The position numbers were made by a program, and so were the translations under genes. From NCBI GenBank assembly GCA_001931535.1, contig CP016211.1, forward strand, positions 5,625,573-5,689,572: 64,000 nt of DNA, in the 5' to 3' direction. Shown in pieces: positions 53,750-62,358 of the stretch. Position 1 is the stretch's first letter. Each line of letters starts with the position of its first letter. This stretch comes from Minicystis rosea (lineage in GTDB: Bacteria > Myxococcota_A > Polyangia > Polyangiales > Polyangiaceae). The notes under the pieces are model-generated. The model made no database searches and was not told the origin of the DNA. It saw nothing but the letters and a program-made list of their open reading frames with translations.

Positions 53750-54585
53750 TGCGCGCCCTCGGCGCGCTGCTGCTCGCGGTCGGCGTCGCGACGGCGGGCG
53801 TCGGTTGCACGCTCATCCTCGGCGCCGATGAGGACTATCACGAGGTCGACGGAGGAAGCAGCACCGGCTCGATCGGCCCCGGCGGAGGAACCAGCGACTC
53901 GGCCAGCAGCGGCTCGGTCGGCCCCGGCGGGAGCGGTGGAGGCACATCGGTGTCTTCGACCGCTGCCACGTCGAGCACGAGCAGCACGGGCGGCCCGACG
54001 ATGTGCCGGTTGAAGCACGACGCGGAGGACTGCAAGACCGGCGAGCGCTGCACCATCGCGGATCCGGATACGGGCTCGACCAAGTGCGTGGCGATCACGG
54101 CCACGCCTTCGACGCCGTACGCGGCGTGCACGACAGATGAAGTCTGCCCCGCCGGCACGTGGTGCGACGCGCGTACCGCAACCTGCGCGCCCTTCTGCGC
54201 GTCGTCGAACGACTGCGGGGGCGGCCTCTGCGTTGCCGCGGAGGCCTCCAATCCCAATACGACGACGCACACGGTCCCCGGCGCGACGGTGTGCACGGCC
54301 AACTGCGATCCGGTCAGCGCGACCTCGTGCGGGCCGAACGCGGCGTGCAACTATGACTTTCTCGCCGGTGCATTCGATTGCTTCCAATCGCAGAACCAAC
54401 CCATCGGCAGCTCGTGCTCGTTCGCCGAGTGCGCACCGACGCTCGTCTGTGGCTCCACCTGCCTCGCGTGGTGCTTCCCCGCGGGGGCCCCCTCCCTCGC
54501 GTGCCCCGGTTTTGCTGATTGCAACGCGTTCAGCAACCTGACGCCGATGTACAACGGGGTCACGTACGGTTACTGCAATCCATGA
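53749..54585 (+). CDS. Cys-rich lipoprotein with Ser/Gly linker
   Basis: 278 residues, ATG overlapping the upstream TGA. Lipobox GVGC, then a Gly/Ser/Thr linker of about 55 residues, then a domain with about 20 Cys in spaced pairs (CKTGERC, CTTDEVCPAGTWC, CASSNDCGGGLC), a disulfide-rich extracellular type. Partner of the TPR/PEGA-like protein by gene overlap. Function unknown. Confidence 0.75.
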   Translation: MRALGALLLAVGVATAGVGCTLILGADEDYHEVDGGSSTGSIGPGGGTSDSASSGSVGPGGSGGGTSVSSTAATSSTSSTGGPTMCRLKHDAEDCKTGERCTIADPDTGSTKCVAITATPSTPYAACTTDEVCPAGTWCDARTATCAPFCASSNDCGGGLCVAAEASNPNTTTHTVPGATVCTANCDPVSATSCGPNAACNYDFLAGAFDCFQSQNQPIGSSCSFAECAPTLVCGSTCLAWCFPAGAPSLACPGFADCNAFSNLTPMYNGVTYGYCNP

Positions 54586-54716
54586 AATCTCGGTGAAGGC
54601 GCGCGGGCCGGCGCCGGGCAAGTCCGCATGAGTGACCATGTCGCGCGCCTCTCCGCGGTCCGCCCTACCGCACGACACCGCGAATCTCCGCGCCTCTCGC
54701 GCGCCTCGTCATCCCA

Positions 54717-54929
54717 TCAAGTGAGCGGGAACGCGCCCGCCTCGCGCGGGAAGGTGGCGGGGAAACCGGCCGCGTGCGGGAACGCCGCATCGCGCGGAAA
54801 CGGCGCGGGGAAATTGGCGGCGATCGGGAACGCGCCCGCCTCGCGCGGAAACGAGGCGGGGAAACCAGCGGCGACGAGCGTGCCGAGGGCGAGAGAGCCG
54901 ATGATGGCTGCGAGAGACTTGTGGTTCAT
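54717..54929 (-). CDS. 70-residue peptide with three Phe-Pro repeats, possible precursor peptide
   Basis: ATG at 54929 has a strong AGAGGAAG site. Residues 1-21 look like a leader or signal (MNHKS then LAAIIGSLALGTLVAA). Residues 20-69 are three repeats: 20-36, 37-52 and 53-69, each A-A-[GN]-F-P-A-x-F-P-R-[ED]-A-(G)-A-F-P-x. In all, nine Phe-Pro dipeptides, and no Cys. At DNA level the units are 51, 48 and 51 bp, all multiples of three. The gene is divergent from a radical SAM gene and an MFS gene, 291 bases from the former. It may be the substrate of that enzyme (RiPP-like), or a secreted Phe-Pro peptide; no test can be made from sequence alone. A reading on the plus strand over the same bases is also open but has no signal or ribosome site. 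Confidence 0.6.
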   Translation of the reverse strand: MNHKSLAAIIGSLALGTLVAAGFPASFPREAGAFPIAANFPAPFPRDAAFPHAAGFPATFPREAGAFPLT

Positions 54930-55220
54930 GGGGACTTCCTCTCCGTGCCTCTGTTGGACAGGCACGCGCACCGATTCAGCGAGGCCCCTGCCAGCGTGCT
55001 CGAACGATGATCGAGGTACAGAATCGATATCTGAAGAGGTGAGAATCGGCCGTGACCGGCGCATCGTGTGCGAAGAGGTCCATTGCTGCTCGAGTTGCGC
55101 AAGGCTCGCGCAAGCGACGAAGGGCAAACGACGGATGACCACGAATCGCGCGCTGAATTGGGCGGTACGGTGATTGCTCGAGGGCGCCCGTCGCTTGAAT
55201 CCGACGGTGGAGGACGCCCC
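54930..55220. promoter_or_regulatory. Divergent control region, repeat peptide / radical SAM gene
   Basis: 291 bases between divergent starts; must hold both promoters. It has a less GC-rich patch around 55005-55045 (GGTACAGAATCGATATCTG). No clear hexamer pair. Confidence 0.4.
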
Positions 55221-56240
55221 ATGCTCATCGAGAAGTTCAATTGGGACATGACCTATGCTTGCCCGCTGCGCTGCGCGCATTGCTATTCCGAATCGGGGCG
55301 GCGCGCCGCGCGCTCGCAGCGCGACACGGTGTCGGCCATCGCCGAAGTCATCGCGGCAGCGAAGCCGAACCGCATTTCGCTGACCGGCGGAGAGCCTCTC
55401 ATCGTCGAGGGTTGGGCGAAGGCTGCGCGGCGCATCCGTGATGCCGGAACGCAGGTGACGCTCTTCACGAGCGGTTGGACCGTGGATGAGGAGGCCGCCG
55501 CGGCGCTCGCGGACTCGGTGACGAATGCGGTGGTGAGCGTCGATGGAGCGACGGCGGCGACGCACGACGCGCTCCGCCGGCGCGAAGGGGCGTTTCGTCA
55601 TGCGATGGATGCCATTGCGCTGCTCGCCGGCTACAAGCGTGCTCGCGTGGCCCGCGGCGAGCCTTGCTATGCGCTCGGCGTCGATTGCACGGTGACGAGG
55701 AGCGGATTCCAAGAGATGGATCGGCTGGTCGCGGAGGTGACCGAGCTGTTCCCCGAGGTCGACTTCATGCGCTTCGCCATGGCGCTGCCGTCCGGGCCCG
55801 CCTCCGAAGAGGACTTCGTCGCGCGCGAGCTGCTCACCGACGAGGAGAGCGCGGCGCTGGTCGCGGCCGAAGGCCGGCTCGCCGCCGCGGCCAAGAGCGC
55901 CGCGAAGGTCTCGGTGACGGACATGGTTTGCTTCCTTCCCTACGTCAGCAAGGGTGATCCCGCGCTGTCGCTCCTGCACGTCGAGCCGGACGGCGACGTG
56001 CGGGCTTATGCCATCTACGAAGCCAAGATTGGGAATGTGCTCGAAGAGCCCATCGAGACGCTGTGGAACAAGGCGCTCGCGTGGCGGCGCGATCCGGAGA
56101 TCGTGGCCGAGCTCAGCTCGATCAAGGGCAACGCGGATTGGGCCCGCGTGACGCGCACGCTCGACCGCCGTTATGGATCGTCGGCGGACAAGGCGCGGAT
56201 CGCGCTGCGCGTGAAGCGCGAGTCGCGCTCGGCGGCGTGA
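55221..56240 (+). CDS. Radical SAM enzyme with degenerate SPASM-like C-terminus
   Basis: 339 residues from ATG 55221, which has GGAGGA 7 bases upstream; the frame extends to 55068 but lacks a credible start. The [4Fe-4S]-binding CxxxCxxC is Cys14, Cys18 and Cys21 (CPLRCAHCYSE); GGEP at 56-59 binds SAM. The C-terminal part follows the SPASM/twitch sequence layout (VEPDGDV...IGNVLEEPIETLW, about 254-282) but the Cys residues expected for auxiliary clusters are missing; only Cys149, Cys156 and Cys237 remain. Family members modify peptides or make cofactors. Next to it are the Phe-Pro repeat peptide (divergent) and an MFS exporter (same strand, 18 bases on). Confidence 0.88.
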   Translation: MLIEKFNWDMTYACPLRCAHCYSESGRRAARSQRDTVSAIAEVIAAAKPNRISLTGGEPLIVEGWAKAARRIRDAGTQVTLFTSGWTVDEEAAAALADSVTNAVVSVDGATAATHDALRRREGAFRHAMDAIALLAGYKRARVARGEPCYALGVDCTVTRSGFQEMDRLVAEVTELFPEVDFMRFAMALPSGPASEEDFVARELLTDEESAALVAAEGRLAAAAKSAAKVSVTDMVCFLPYVSKGDPALSLLHVEPDGDVRAYAIYEAKIGNVLEEPIETLWNKALAWRRDPEIVAELSSIKGNADWARVTRTLDRRYGSSADKARIALRVKRESRSAA

Positions 56241-56258
56241 CGTTCGGGAGCCGCGTCC

Positions 56259-57458
56259 ATGCGCCTCTGGCAAAGCGTGCGCGGGCTGCCGCGCGAGGTG
56301 TGGCTCCTCTGCGCGGCCATCCTCATCAACCGCGCGGGGCAGATGGCTTTGCCGTTTCTCTCGCTCTACACGACGCGACACCTCGGCGTCGCCGGTGACG
56401 CGGCGGGGATGATTCTCGGCCTCTACGGCGCGGGCGTGCTCCTCGGCGCGCCCATCGCGGGACGCCTCTGCGATCGCATCGGCGCCGGGCGGGTCATGGT
56501 CGGATCGCTCTCGATCGCGGGCGCGCTGCTCCTCTCGTTTCCGCTGCTGCGCGGCGTCCCGGCGCTCGCGATGGGCACGCTCGCGCTCGCGACGGCAGCC
56601 GAAGCGTTTCGTCCGGCCAGCCTGCTCGTGCTCACCGAGTTGGTGCCCTCCGATCAGCGCAAGCCGGCTTATGCGCTGTCGCGCGCCGCGGGCAACGTCG
56701 GATTCGGCATCGGCCCGGCCATCGGTGGTGTGCTCGCAGGGCTGTGGTTCCCGGCGATCTTCATCGCCGACGGCGCCACGAGCTTGCTCGCGGCGCTCTT
56801 GCTCGCGTCCTCACCGCTCTACCACCGCCGCCCCTCGGAAGTGCCCCAGGCTGCAGACGGCGCGGGTCGCTCGGCGCTCCACGATCTCTCGTTCGTCGCG
56901 CTGCTCGCCGGCACCACCGTCGCGGGCATGGCGTACTTTCAGATTCAATCGACGATGCCCATCCATCTCGTGCGGCACCTCGGCCTGCGCGAGAGCACGT
57001 ATGGCATCCTCATCATGCTCAATTCGCTCTTGGTCGTGCTCGTCGAGGTGCCGCTCAACGGCGCCCTCGCGCGCTGGCCGCACGCGCGCTCGCTCGCGCT
57101 CGGAGCGGCGTTGATCGGCGCGGGTTTCGGCGCGCTCGCGTTCGTGCGCGAGGCGGGCTCGGTCGCCGTCACGGTCGTGGTCTGGACGTTCGGAGAAATG
57201 ATCCTCACGCCGGCGGCCACCGCCGCCGTGACCGATTGCGCGCCCGAGGGACGCACGGGCGAATACCTCGGCTGGCAAGGCACGATGTTCGGTCTCTCGA
57301 TGGGGCTCGGGCCCTGGCTCGGAATGGCGGTGCTGGAGCGGTTCGGCCCTACGGTCTTGTGGACCTCCGTGCTCGTCAGTTGCGCGGCCGCAGCGGCGCT
57401 GCTCGGCGCGATCACGGATCGGCGGACGGCGCGTGCGACGAGCGAGCAAGTCGGGTGA
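56259..57458 (+). CDS. MFS transporter
   Basis: 399 residues with about 12 membrane segments and the RLCDRIGAGRVMVGS loop between segments 2 and 3. It starts 18 bases after the radical SAM stop and is likely co-transcribed. It could export the product of that enzyme. Substrate not shown by sequence. Confidence 0.85.
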   Translation: MRLWQSVRGLPREVWLLCAAILINRAGQMALPFLSLYTTRHLGVAGDAAGMILGLYGAGVLLGAPIAGRLCDRIGAGRVMVGSLSIAGALLLSFPLLRGVPALAMGTLALATAAEAFRPASLLVLTELVPSDQRKPAYALSRAAGNVGFGIGPAIGGVLAGLWFPAIFIADGATSLLAALLLASSPLYHRRPSEVPQAADGAGRSALHDLSFVALLAGTTVAGMAYFQIQSTMPIHLVRHLGLRESTYGILIMLNSLLVVLVEVPLNGALARWPHARSLALGAALIGAGFGALAFVREAGSVAVTVVVWTFGEMILTPAATAAVTDCAPEGRTGEYLGWQGTMFGLSMGLGPWLGMAVLERFGPTVLWTSVLVSCAAAAALLGAITDRRTARATSEQVG

Positions 57459-57464
57459 GGCGCC

Positions 57465-58346
57465 TCAACCCGCCACCTCGGAGACCGTCACTTCCACGCT
57501 CATGGTCTCCCGCGCCGGTGTGTAGAGCGTGCCGGACGTGGGCGTGACGTCGCGATAGTGCCGCCCATAGCCGATGCGCACGTGGCTTTGCTCGGGCAGC
57601 ACACCGTTGGTCGGATCGAAGCCTCTCCACCCGAGGCTCGGGAGATAGAGCTGCACCCATGCGTGCGACGCGTCCGAGCCCGCCCGCTCCCCACCGACGT
57701 TGCCCGTGAAGACGTATCCGCACACGTACCGGGCGGGAATGCCGAGGAGCCGCGCCATGCAGATGAAGAGATTGGCAAAGTCCTGACAGACACCCTTCTT
57801 GTTGACCAGGACGTCATAAGGCGTGGTCTCGAGGTTGGTCGAGCCGGGCGCATAGAGGTATTCGCGAAAGATGGTTTCGTTGATGTCGAGCAAGGTGGCC
57901 ATCAGGTCACCGTCGTTCCGAGCGACGAAGGACATCGCATACCGGAAGATCTCGGTGAGCTGCGTGTCGGGCAGCTCGACCGGACGGAGATAGGGCGCGA
58001 GCATGGCCTGCTCCCACGGCATCCACGCGAGCGGAAACTGGGGCCGCGAGCTCGCGCCCGCGAGCGTGCGCGGATCGGGCCTCCGCACCTCGACCAGCGA
58101 GTCCGCGGTGATGGTGAGCTCGGTATAGGGAGCGTTGATCTCGAACGCGGTGACCCAATTGCCGAAGACGTCCTCGAACCGGGTCACCGGAACGTCGGGG
58201 CAGAGCGTGAGCGTGTGGGAGAGGACGCGCTGCTGCCGATCGTCGATGGGGTGGAGATGGAGCTTGTGAACGCTCCGCTCGACCGGCGAATCGTAGAGAT
58301 AACGGGTGGTGTGCACGACCCGCAGCTTGTGAATCGTCTCGCCCAT
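57465..58346 (-). CDS. Transglutaminase-like cysteine peptidase-fold protein
   Basis: 293 residues. An N-terminal bacterial-transglutaminase-like beta region (about 5-110) precedes the catalytic domain with Cys187 (KKGVCQDFANLF), His228 (SHAWVQLYLP) and Asp244 (FDPTNG). It is a complete triad. The Tyr-Val-Cys and Gly-Tyr residues following (ARYVCGYV) match the family. Action could be peptide hydrolysis or cross-linking in the cytoplasm or periplasm; no signal peptide is visible. It starts 6 bases after the stop of a 42-residue membrane peptide gene. Confidence 0.85.
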   Translation of the reverse strand: MGETIHKLRVVHTTRYLYDSPVERSVHKLHLHPIDDRQQRVLSHTLTLCPDVPVTRFEDVFGNWVTAFEINAPYTELTITADSLVEVRRPDPRTLAGASSRPQFPLAWMPWEQAMLAPYLRPVELPDTQLTEIFRYAMSFVARNDGDLMATLLDINETIFREYLYAPGSTNLETTPYDVLVNKKGVCQDFANLFICMARLLGIPARYVCGYVFTGNVGGERAGSDASHAWVQLYLPSLGWRGFDPTNGVLPEQSHVRIGYGRHYRDVTPTSGTLYTPARETMSVEVTVSEVAG

Positions 58347-58352
58347 CGGTGC

Positions 58353-58481
58353 TCACTGGAAGATGTGAAAATGCCCGAGGACGACCCATAGCACCACGAA
58401 GACGAGAATCATCCCCACGAAACCACCGCCGAGCTTGGCCGCGCCCCAACCCGCAACCGCCCCTCGTAGAAGCTTGCTCAT
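58353..58481 (-). CDS. 42-residue membrane peptide
   Basis: ATG at 58481 to TGA at 58353; too short for standard gene calls. Translation starts MSKLLRGAVAGWGAAKLGGG and continues into one membrane helix (about residues 22-36, FVGMILVFVVLWVVLG) ending HFHIFQ. An AAAGGA lies about 12 bases upstream. Because it sits 6 bases before the transglutaminase-like gene on the same strand it is probably co-translated with it. The N-terminal GWGAAKLGGG is Gly-rich. Function unknown. Confidence 0.55.
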   Translation of the reverse strand: MSKLLRGAVAGWGAAKLGGGFVGMILVFVVLWVVLGHFHIFQ

Positions 58482-58705
58482 CGTCTTGCACCATCCTTTC
58501 GAGCGATCCCCTCATCATGGTGCGTGCCAGCGCGGCGGCATCGCGGAACACACGCCGCCCGCGTGCCGAGCGGCCTTCCATCGCGCTCATGCGGTGTGGC
58601 GCCAATGCGAAGTGAGGCGCCGTTGCGACGCTGCTCGTCGGCTTGCCGTGGCCAGCTCCACTTGGCTATTGTCAGCCTCACCCTGGCCGTGAGACGCCTT
58701 GGGGC

Positions 58706-60121
58706 ATGTCGCCCCCCTTCCCGGATCCGGCCTCGCTCATCCCGCCCATCGGCGCCACCCCGGCGCCGGAGCGCATGTTCCGCGTCAATTGGGCCGCGAA
58801 CCTGCTTCGCTCGCCGGAGGGCACACCCCAGCATTCACCCCATTTCGTGGCGAAGCAGGGGCGCCGCGTGCGTCTCGTCGACCTTCGCGAGGAGCACGAG
58901 ATCGTGGGCCCGTTCGGGTACATCCCCGGATCGGATTGGGTCCCCGAGGGCCAAGCGCAGAGCCTGCGCCTGCGCGTCGACGAGGACGAGCCGGTGATCC
59001 TGATCTCGAATCACGCCGCGCGCGCCGACGCGGTGGCGCGTGATCTCGAGCGCTCCGGGCTGCGATTCGTGGCCTCGATGGCGGGCGGTGTCGGCGCGTG
59101 GCGCGACCTCGGATATGCCACCGTCCGCGATCGAGCCATCCTCGGTCGGCGCGACGTGCTCCATCGCGTCGTCGTCCACCCGCTCGCGGAGGGGCAGGAT
59201 TTGACGCGCGATCACGTCGCCGAGCACGTGGGCGACACGGCCTCGGTGCGCTGGGTGAAGATGGCGGCGCTGCTCCTGCACGGCCGCTTGTCGTGCATCG
59301 ATGGACGCGACGACGCGAGCGTCCTCGGCACGCCCGGCGGCGACGCAGGGGAGCTCGTGCTCGCGCTCTCCGCGCTGGAGAAGCTCACCGGCCAGGCGCT
59401 CGCGCAGGACGAGATCGGCGCCGTTCTCGCGCGTCGTCTCGAAGTGCTGGGCCGCTTCTACTACCACACCGACGTCCGCGCCTCGAACCACGCCATTGCC
59501 CAGCTTCGCGCCGATCGCCGCTTCGACGAGGCCCTCGCGGGCGTGTCCGAAGCGCTCGAATGGACGCGCTTCTGGAGGCGCCCGCCCGCGCCCGTCACCG
59601 ATCCTCTCCTCCAGTACGCCGTGGAGCCCGCCAACATCGGTTGTGGCCACCTCCGCCTCGCGCTCACGCAGAGCGCGGAGTACGGCACCCGATCCGAGCT
59701 CGTGAAGGCCGTCCTCGCCGCGTATCACGGCGAGCGCTGGGCCGGCTCCGAGGAGACGGAGCTCGTCGTGCTCGGCGGCGATCACCACGAAGGCGCCGTG
59801 CTCATCGTCCGTATCGCCGGCGAGATTCACCCGTTCACGCGCATCCCGCTCGTGTCCCCCGCGGCGTTCGGCAAACAGATGTTCGTCTATCACCCGCAGG
59901 TCGCCTCGTATCTCCGCCGGCAGCTCGCGGAGATGATCGTCGCTCATTGCGATCGCCTGCCCTCCATCGTCTCGGCCGCCGCCCTCCACGCCGAGATGGA
60001 GCGCATCGCCGAGATCCAGCTCGCCTCCACGCTCCGCGCGCTCGCCCATGGATTGCCGATCTTCGAGATCACCTTCGACACCGCCGGTCGCGCTACAATC
60101 GCCGAGAAAGGCAGAGCATGA
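58706..60121 (+). CDS. Protein with degenerate rhodanese domain and unknown C-terminal domain
   Basis: 471 residues from ATG 58706 (earlier in-frame starts lack support). Residues about 45-140 follow a rhodanese fold (RLVDLREEHEIVGPFGYIPGS, FVASMAGGVGAWRDLGY), but the catalytic Cys loop reads LISNHAARA, so sulfur transfer is unlikely. The rest (about 150-471) is a helical then alpha/beta region with conserved-looking His and Cys (NIGCGHLRLALTQSAEYG, VLGGDHHEGAV), not recognised. The next gene overlaps its stop (ATGA), so they are coupled. Confidence 0.72.
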   Translation: MSPPFPDPASLIPPIGATPAPERMFRVNWAANLLRSPEGTPQHSPHFVAKQGRRVRLVDLREEHEIVGPFGYIPGSDWVPEGQAQSLRLRVDEDEPVILISNHAARADAVARDLERSGLRFVASMAGGVGAWRDLGYATVRDRAILGRRDVLHRVVVHPLAEGQDLTRDHVAEHVGDTASVRWVKMAALLLHGRLSCIDGRDDASVLGTPGGDAGELVLALSALEKLTGQALAQDEIGAVLARRLEVLGRFYYHTDVRASNHAIAQLRADRRFDEALAGVSEALEWTRFWRRPPAPVTDPLLQYAVEPANIGCGHLRLALTQSAEYGTRSELVKAVLAAYHGERWAGSEETELVVLGGDHHEGAVLIVRIAGEIHPFTRIPLVSPAAFGKQMFVYHPQVASYLRRQLAEMIVAHCDRLPSIVSAAALHAEMERIAEIQLASTLRALAHGLPIFEITFDTAGRATIAEKGRA

Positions 60122-61311
60122 CGACCGCCCCCCGCCTCGCGCTCGGCACGACGCTGGCCATCATCGTCGGAGCTTGTTCCTCCTTGCCGGCGGACACCGG
60201 CTCTTCGAGCGATGCCTCCACCAGCAGCAGCTCGGGATGGCACCCGCCATCGCAGAGCGCATCGAGCAGCGCGAGCGGGAGCGGCGGTATGGCGAGCAGC
60301 AGCGGCAGCGGCGGATGGGGCGGCAGCACGGGCACGACGAGCAGCAGCGGCAGCGGCGGCTCCGGTGGAATGGCACCTTGCACCGCGACCGTGCCCGGCC
60401 CGCCTGGGCCCGCGTCCTATCCATTCACGCTCGGTGGTCAGGCCGCGTGGTCTCATGACGACGGCTTCCCCGGCGGTTTCTTCCACACCTACGACGGGCT
60501 CCAGGTCGCCGGCCCGAGCGACGCCCCACGCAAGGTGCATGTCTTCCTCCCGCGCGATTACGACCCTTGTGGCCCACGTTATCCCGTCGTGTATTTCAAC
60601 GACGGGAACACCACGTTCTGGCCCGGCGGCATCGGCAACAAGACATGGGACGTCGCCGATGCGCTCGGCGAGCTCTGGGCTGGAGATGCCGTCCCCGCGC
60701 TCATCGCGGTCGCCATCGAGCCCATCAACCGCGAGCGCGAGTACACGCACGCCCCCTGGGCCGATGGCCACGATTGCTGCGGCGTCGAGGAATACACGGG
60801 CTACGTCGCCGATCACGTGAAGGCCTTCATCGACCAGAATTACCACACGCGCACCGACGCCCCGAGCACGGCCATCATCGGCTCTTCGCACGGCGGGCTC
60901 GCAGCGTTCTACATGGCGAATCGGCGCCCCGACGTCTTCGGCAAAGCAGGTTGCCTGTCACCGTCGTTCTGGGCCGGCCTCGATCCCGTGCACGGCGGCA
61001 CCTTCCCCGGCGGGCCGCTCGCGACATCACCGCTGGTCCAGACGCTCAAAGCAACGTTGGAGAGCACGGCGACACGCCCGCGCGTGTGGATCGATTGGGG
61101 TCTCGTGCGTGATGGGCAGTTCCACAACAGCGTCATCGAGGCCGCGGCCACGACGCGTGGAAAGGAGATGGTCGGCCTGCTCCAAGGCACCTATGGATAC
61201 GTGGAGGATCAGGATCTCTTCTGGGCCGAAGATCCGCTGGGCGAGCACGACGAGATCTCGTGGGGCCGCCGCTTTCCCGATGTGATGAAGGCGCTGTTCG
61301 GCCCGATGTGA
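60118..61311 (+). CDS. Esterase D/Fes-like lipoprotein hydrolase
   Basis: 397 residues, ATG overlapping the upstream TGA; the frame before it belongs to the antisense/other-frame reading of the rhodanese gene. Lipobox IVGAC, Ser/Gly linker (about 28-85), then a putative esterase of the EstD type: HVFLPRDYD, VVYFNDGNTTFWPGG, and the nucleophile Ser in IIGSSHGGLAAFYMANRRPD. Late acidic and His residues (EDPLGEHDEISWGRRFPDV) fit the triad. It would cleave an ester outside the cytoplasm. Confidence 0.82.
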   Translation: MTTAPRLALGTTLAIIVGACSSLPADTGSSSDASTSSSSGWHPPSQSASSSASGSGGMASSSGSGGWGGSTGTTSSSGSGGSGGMAPCTATVPGPPGPASYPFTLGGQAAWSHDDGFPGGFFHTYDGLQVAGPSDAPRKVHVFLPRDYDPCGPRYPVVYFNDGNTTFWPGGIGNKTWDVADALGELWAGDAVPALIAVAIEPINREREYTHAPWADGHDCCGVEEYTGYVADHVKAFIDQNYHTRTDAPSTAIIGSSHGGLAAFYMANRRPDVFGKAGCLSPSFWAGLDPVHGGTFPGGPLATSPLVQTLKATLESTATRPRVWIDWGLVRDGQFHNSVIEAAATTRGKEMVGLLQGTYGYVEDQDLFWAEDPLGEHDEISWGRRFPDVMKALFGPM

Positions 61312-61323
61312 CCGCGCGCCTGT

Positions 61324-61344
61324 GACGGCGGAGCGCCCGCCGTC
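61324..61344. terminator. Bidirectional terminator hairpin
   Basis: GACGGCGG and CCGCCGTC (8 bp) around AGCGC, between convergent genes ending at 61311 and 61369. No T-run. Confidence 0.6.
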
Positions 61345-61368
61345 ATGCCGGTGACTCTCGAAGATGCG

Positions 61369-62358
61369 CTACGGCCAGTTGGGGAATCCGGGGCCGCCCT
61401 GATTCCCGTGCCCGGCGTCCGACGCGGTGACGACGCAGGCGCCGGCCTTCATCGAATACTCGGCCTGCACCATCCAACCGGCGACCTCGCCGGCATCGGA
61501 CTGGCAGACGTCTCCGATCTCGCCGTTCTGGTCATCGTACCAGGCCAGGAACGAGGCATCGTTCTTGGCGTTGGCGATGCCGATGGCCGGATCGGTGATG
61601 GCTTCGACGAGCTCGTGCGACGAGATGATGGTGGTGTTCTGGAGCTTGTCGCTCGTGCCGCCGCAGGCCGTGCAACCACCGCTGAAGTCGGGCATCACGC
61701 CGTAATAGACGTTCTTGCCGTCGTTCGTGAACGTGCCGTGATAGGCGCAGAACTGCTGGCAGGAGTGGCTACCTTCCAACTCGATGGCCACGCCCGCGGG
61801 GAAGTGGACCATGTAGAGGGTGTCGGCGTCCGGCGCGGGGACCTTGCCGGTGTCGATGAGGCGCCCGAGCTCCTTCTGGATGTCCGGGTCCTTGAGGCTC
61901 GTGCTCGCGGGCGCGCCCGTGTCGACATACGAGGCGAGGAAGCTGCCGCGCCCGATGGATTGCTTGTCGGTGTTGTATTCCTTGAGCCAATCCATGTGCG
62001 GGCTCTGCACGATGGCTTGATAGAAGCTGTTCAGCTTGCCCTGATTGGGAACATGGCTGTTCCAGAAGACCGTGACCACCTTCACGTTGGAGATCACGGG
62101 CCCGCCGTGATGCGTGAAGTTGTAGCCGCCCTGGCCGCCCCAATCGAAGCCGTCCTGCGACGTCTTCGGGCGGGCGCGGCTCGCGTCGGGCAGCGGCAGG
62201 AGGTGCGCGCGGCTCGCGCCGAGCGCGGTGACGTCGAGCTCGCTCGCCGACGCCTCCTCGTTCGTCTCCATGTCTGCCGGACCCGCGCAGGCGGCGGCGA
62301 GGAGCAGAGTCGCCGGAAGCAAGGAGATCAGGTGGAGGCTCGCTCTCGTGGTCTTCAT
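61369..62358 (-). CDS. Secreted lipoprotein with HELVE motif, possible metallopeptidase
   Basis: 329 residues. Lipobox LAAAC. The mature part has GGPVISNVKVVTVFWNSHV, a Cys pair (CQQFCAYHG, GGCTACGG) and SHELVEAITDP, followed by AWYDDQNGEIGDVC. HExxE could be a zinc site with an unusual ligand; similar sequences with H-E-x-x-E-A-x-T-D-P and GEIGD-C occur in secreted proteins of fungi and actinobacteria to my knowledge. Activity is not established. It is followed by a hairpin terminator. Confidence 0.62.
   Translation of the reverse strand: MKTTRASLHLISLLPATLLLAAACAGPADMETNEEASASELDVTALGASRAHLLPLPDASRARPKTSQDGFDWGGQGGYNFTHHGGPVISNVKVVTVFWNSHVPNQGKLNSFYQAIVQSPHMDWLKEYNTDKQSIGRGSFLASYVDTGAPASTSLKDPDIQKELGRLIDTGKVPAPDADTLYMVHFPAGVAIELEGSHSCQQFCAYHGTFTNDGKNVYYGVMPDFSGGCTACGGTSDKLQNTTIISSHELVEAITDPAIGIANAKNDASFLAWYDDQNGEIGDVCQSDAGEVAGWMVQAEYSMKAGACVVTASDAGHGNQGGPGFPNWP

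Noticed and set aside
54628..55173. 181-codon plus-strand frame over the Phe-Pro repeat gene
   Set aside because: No signal, no ribosome site, and it runs into the upstream region of the radical SAM gene; the minus-strand reading has a strong site and a clean leader. Not fully excluded.
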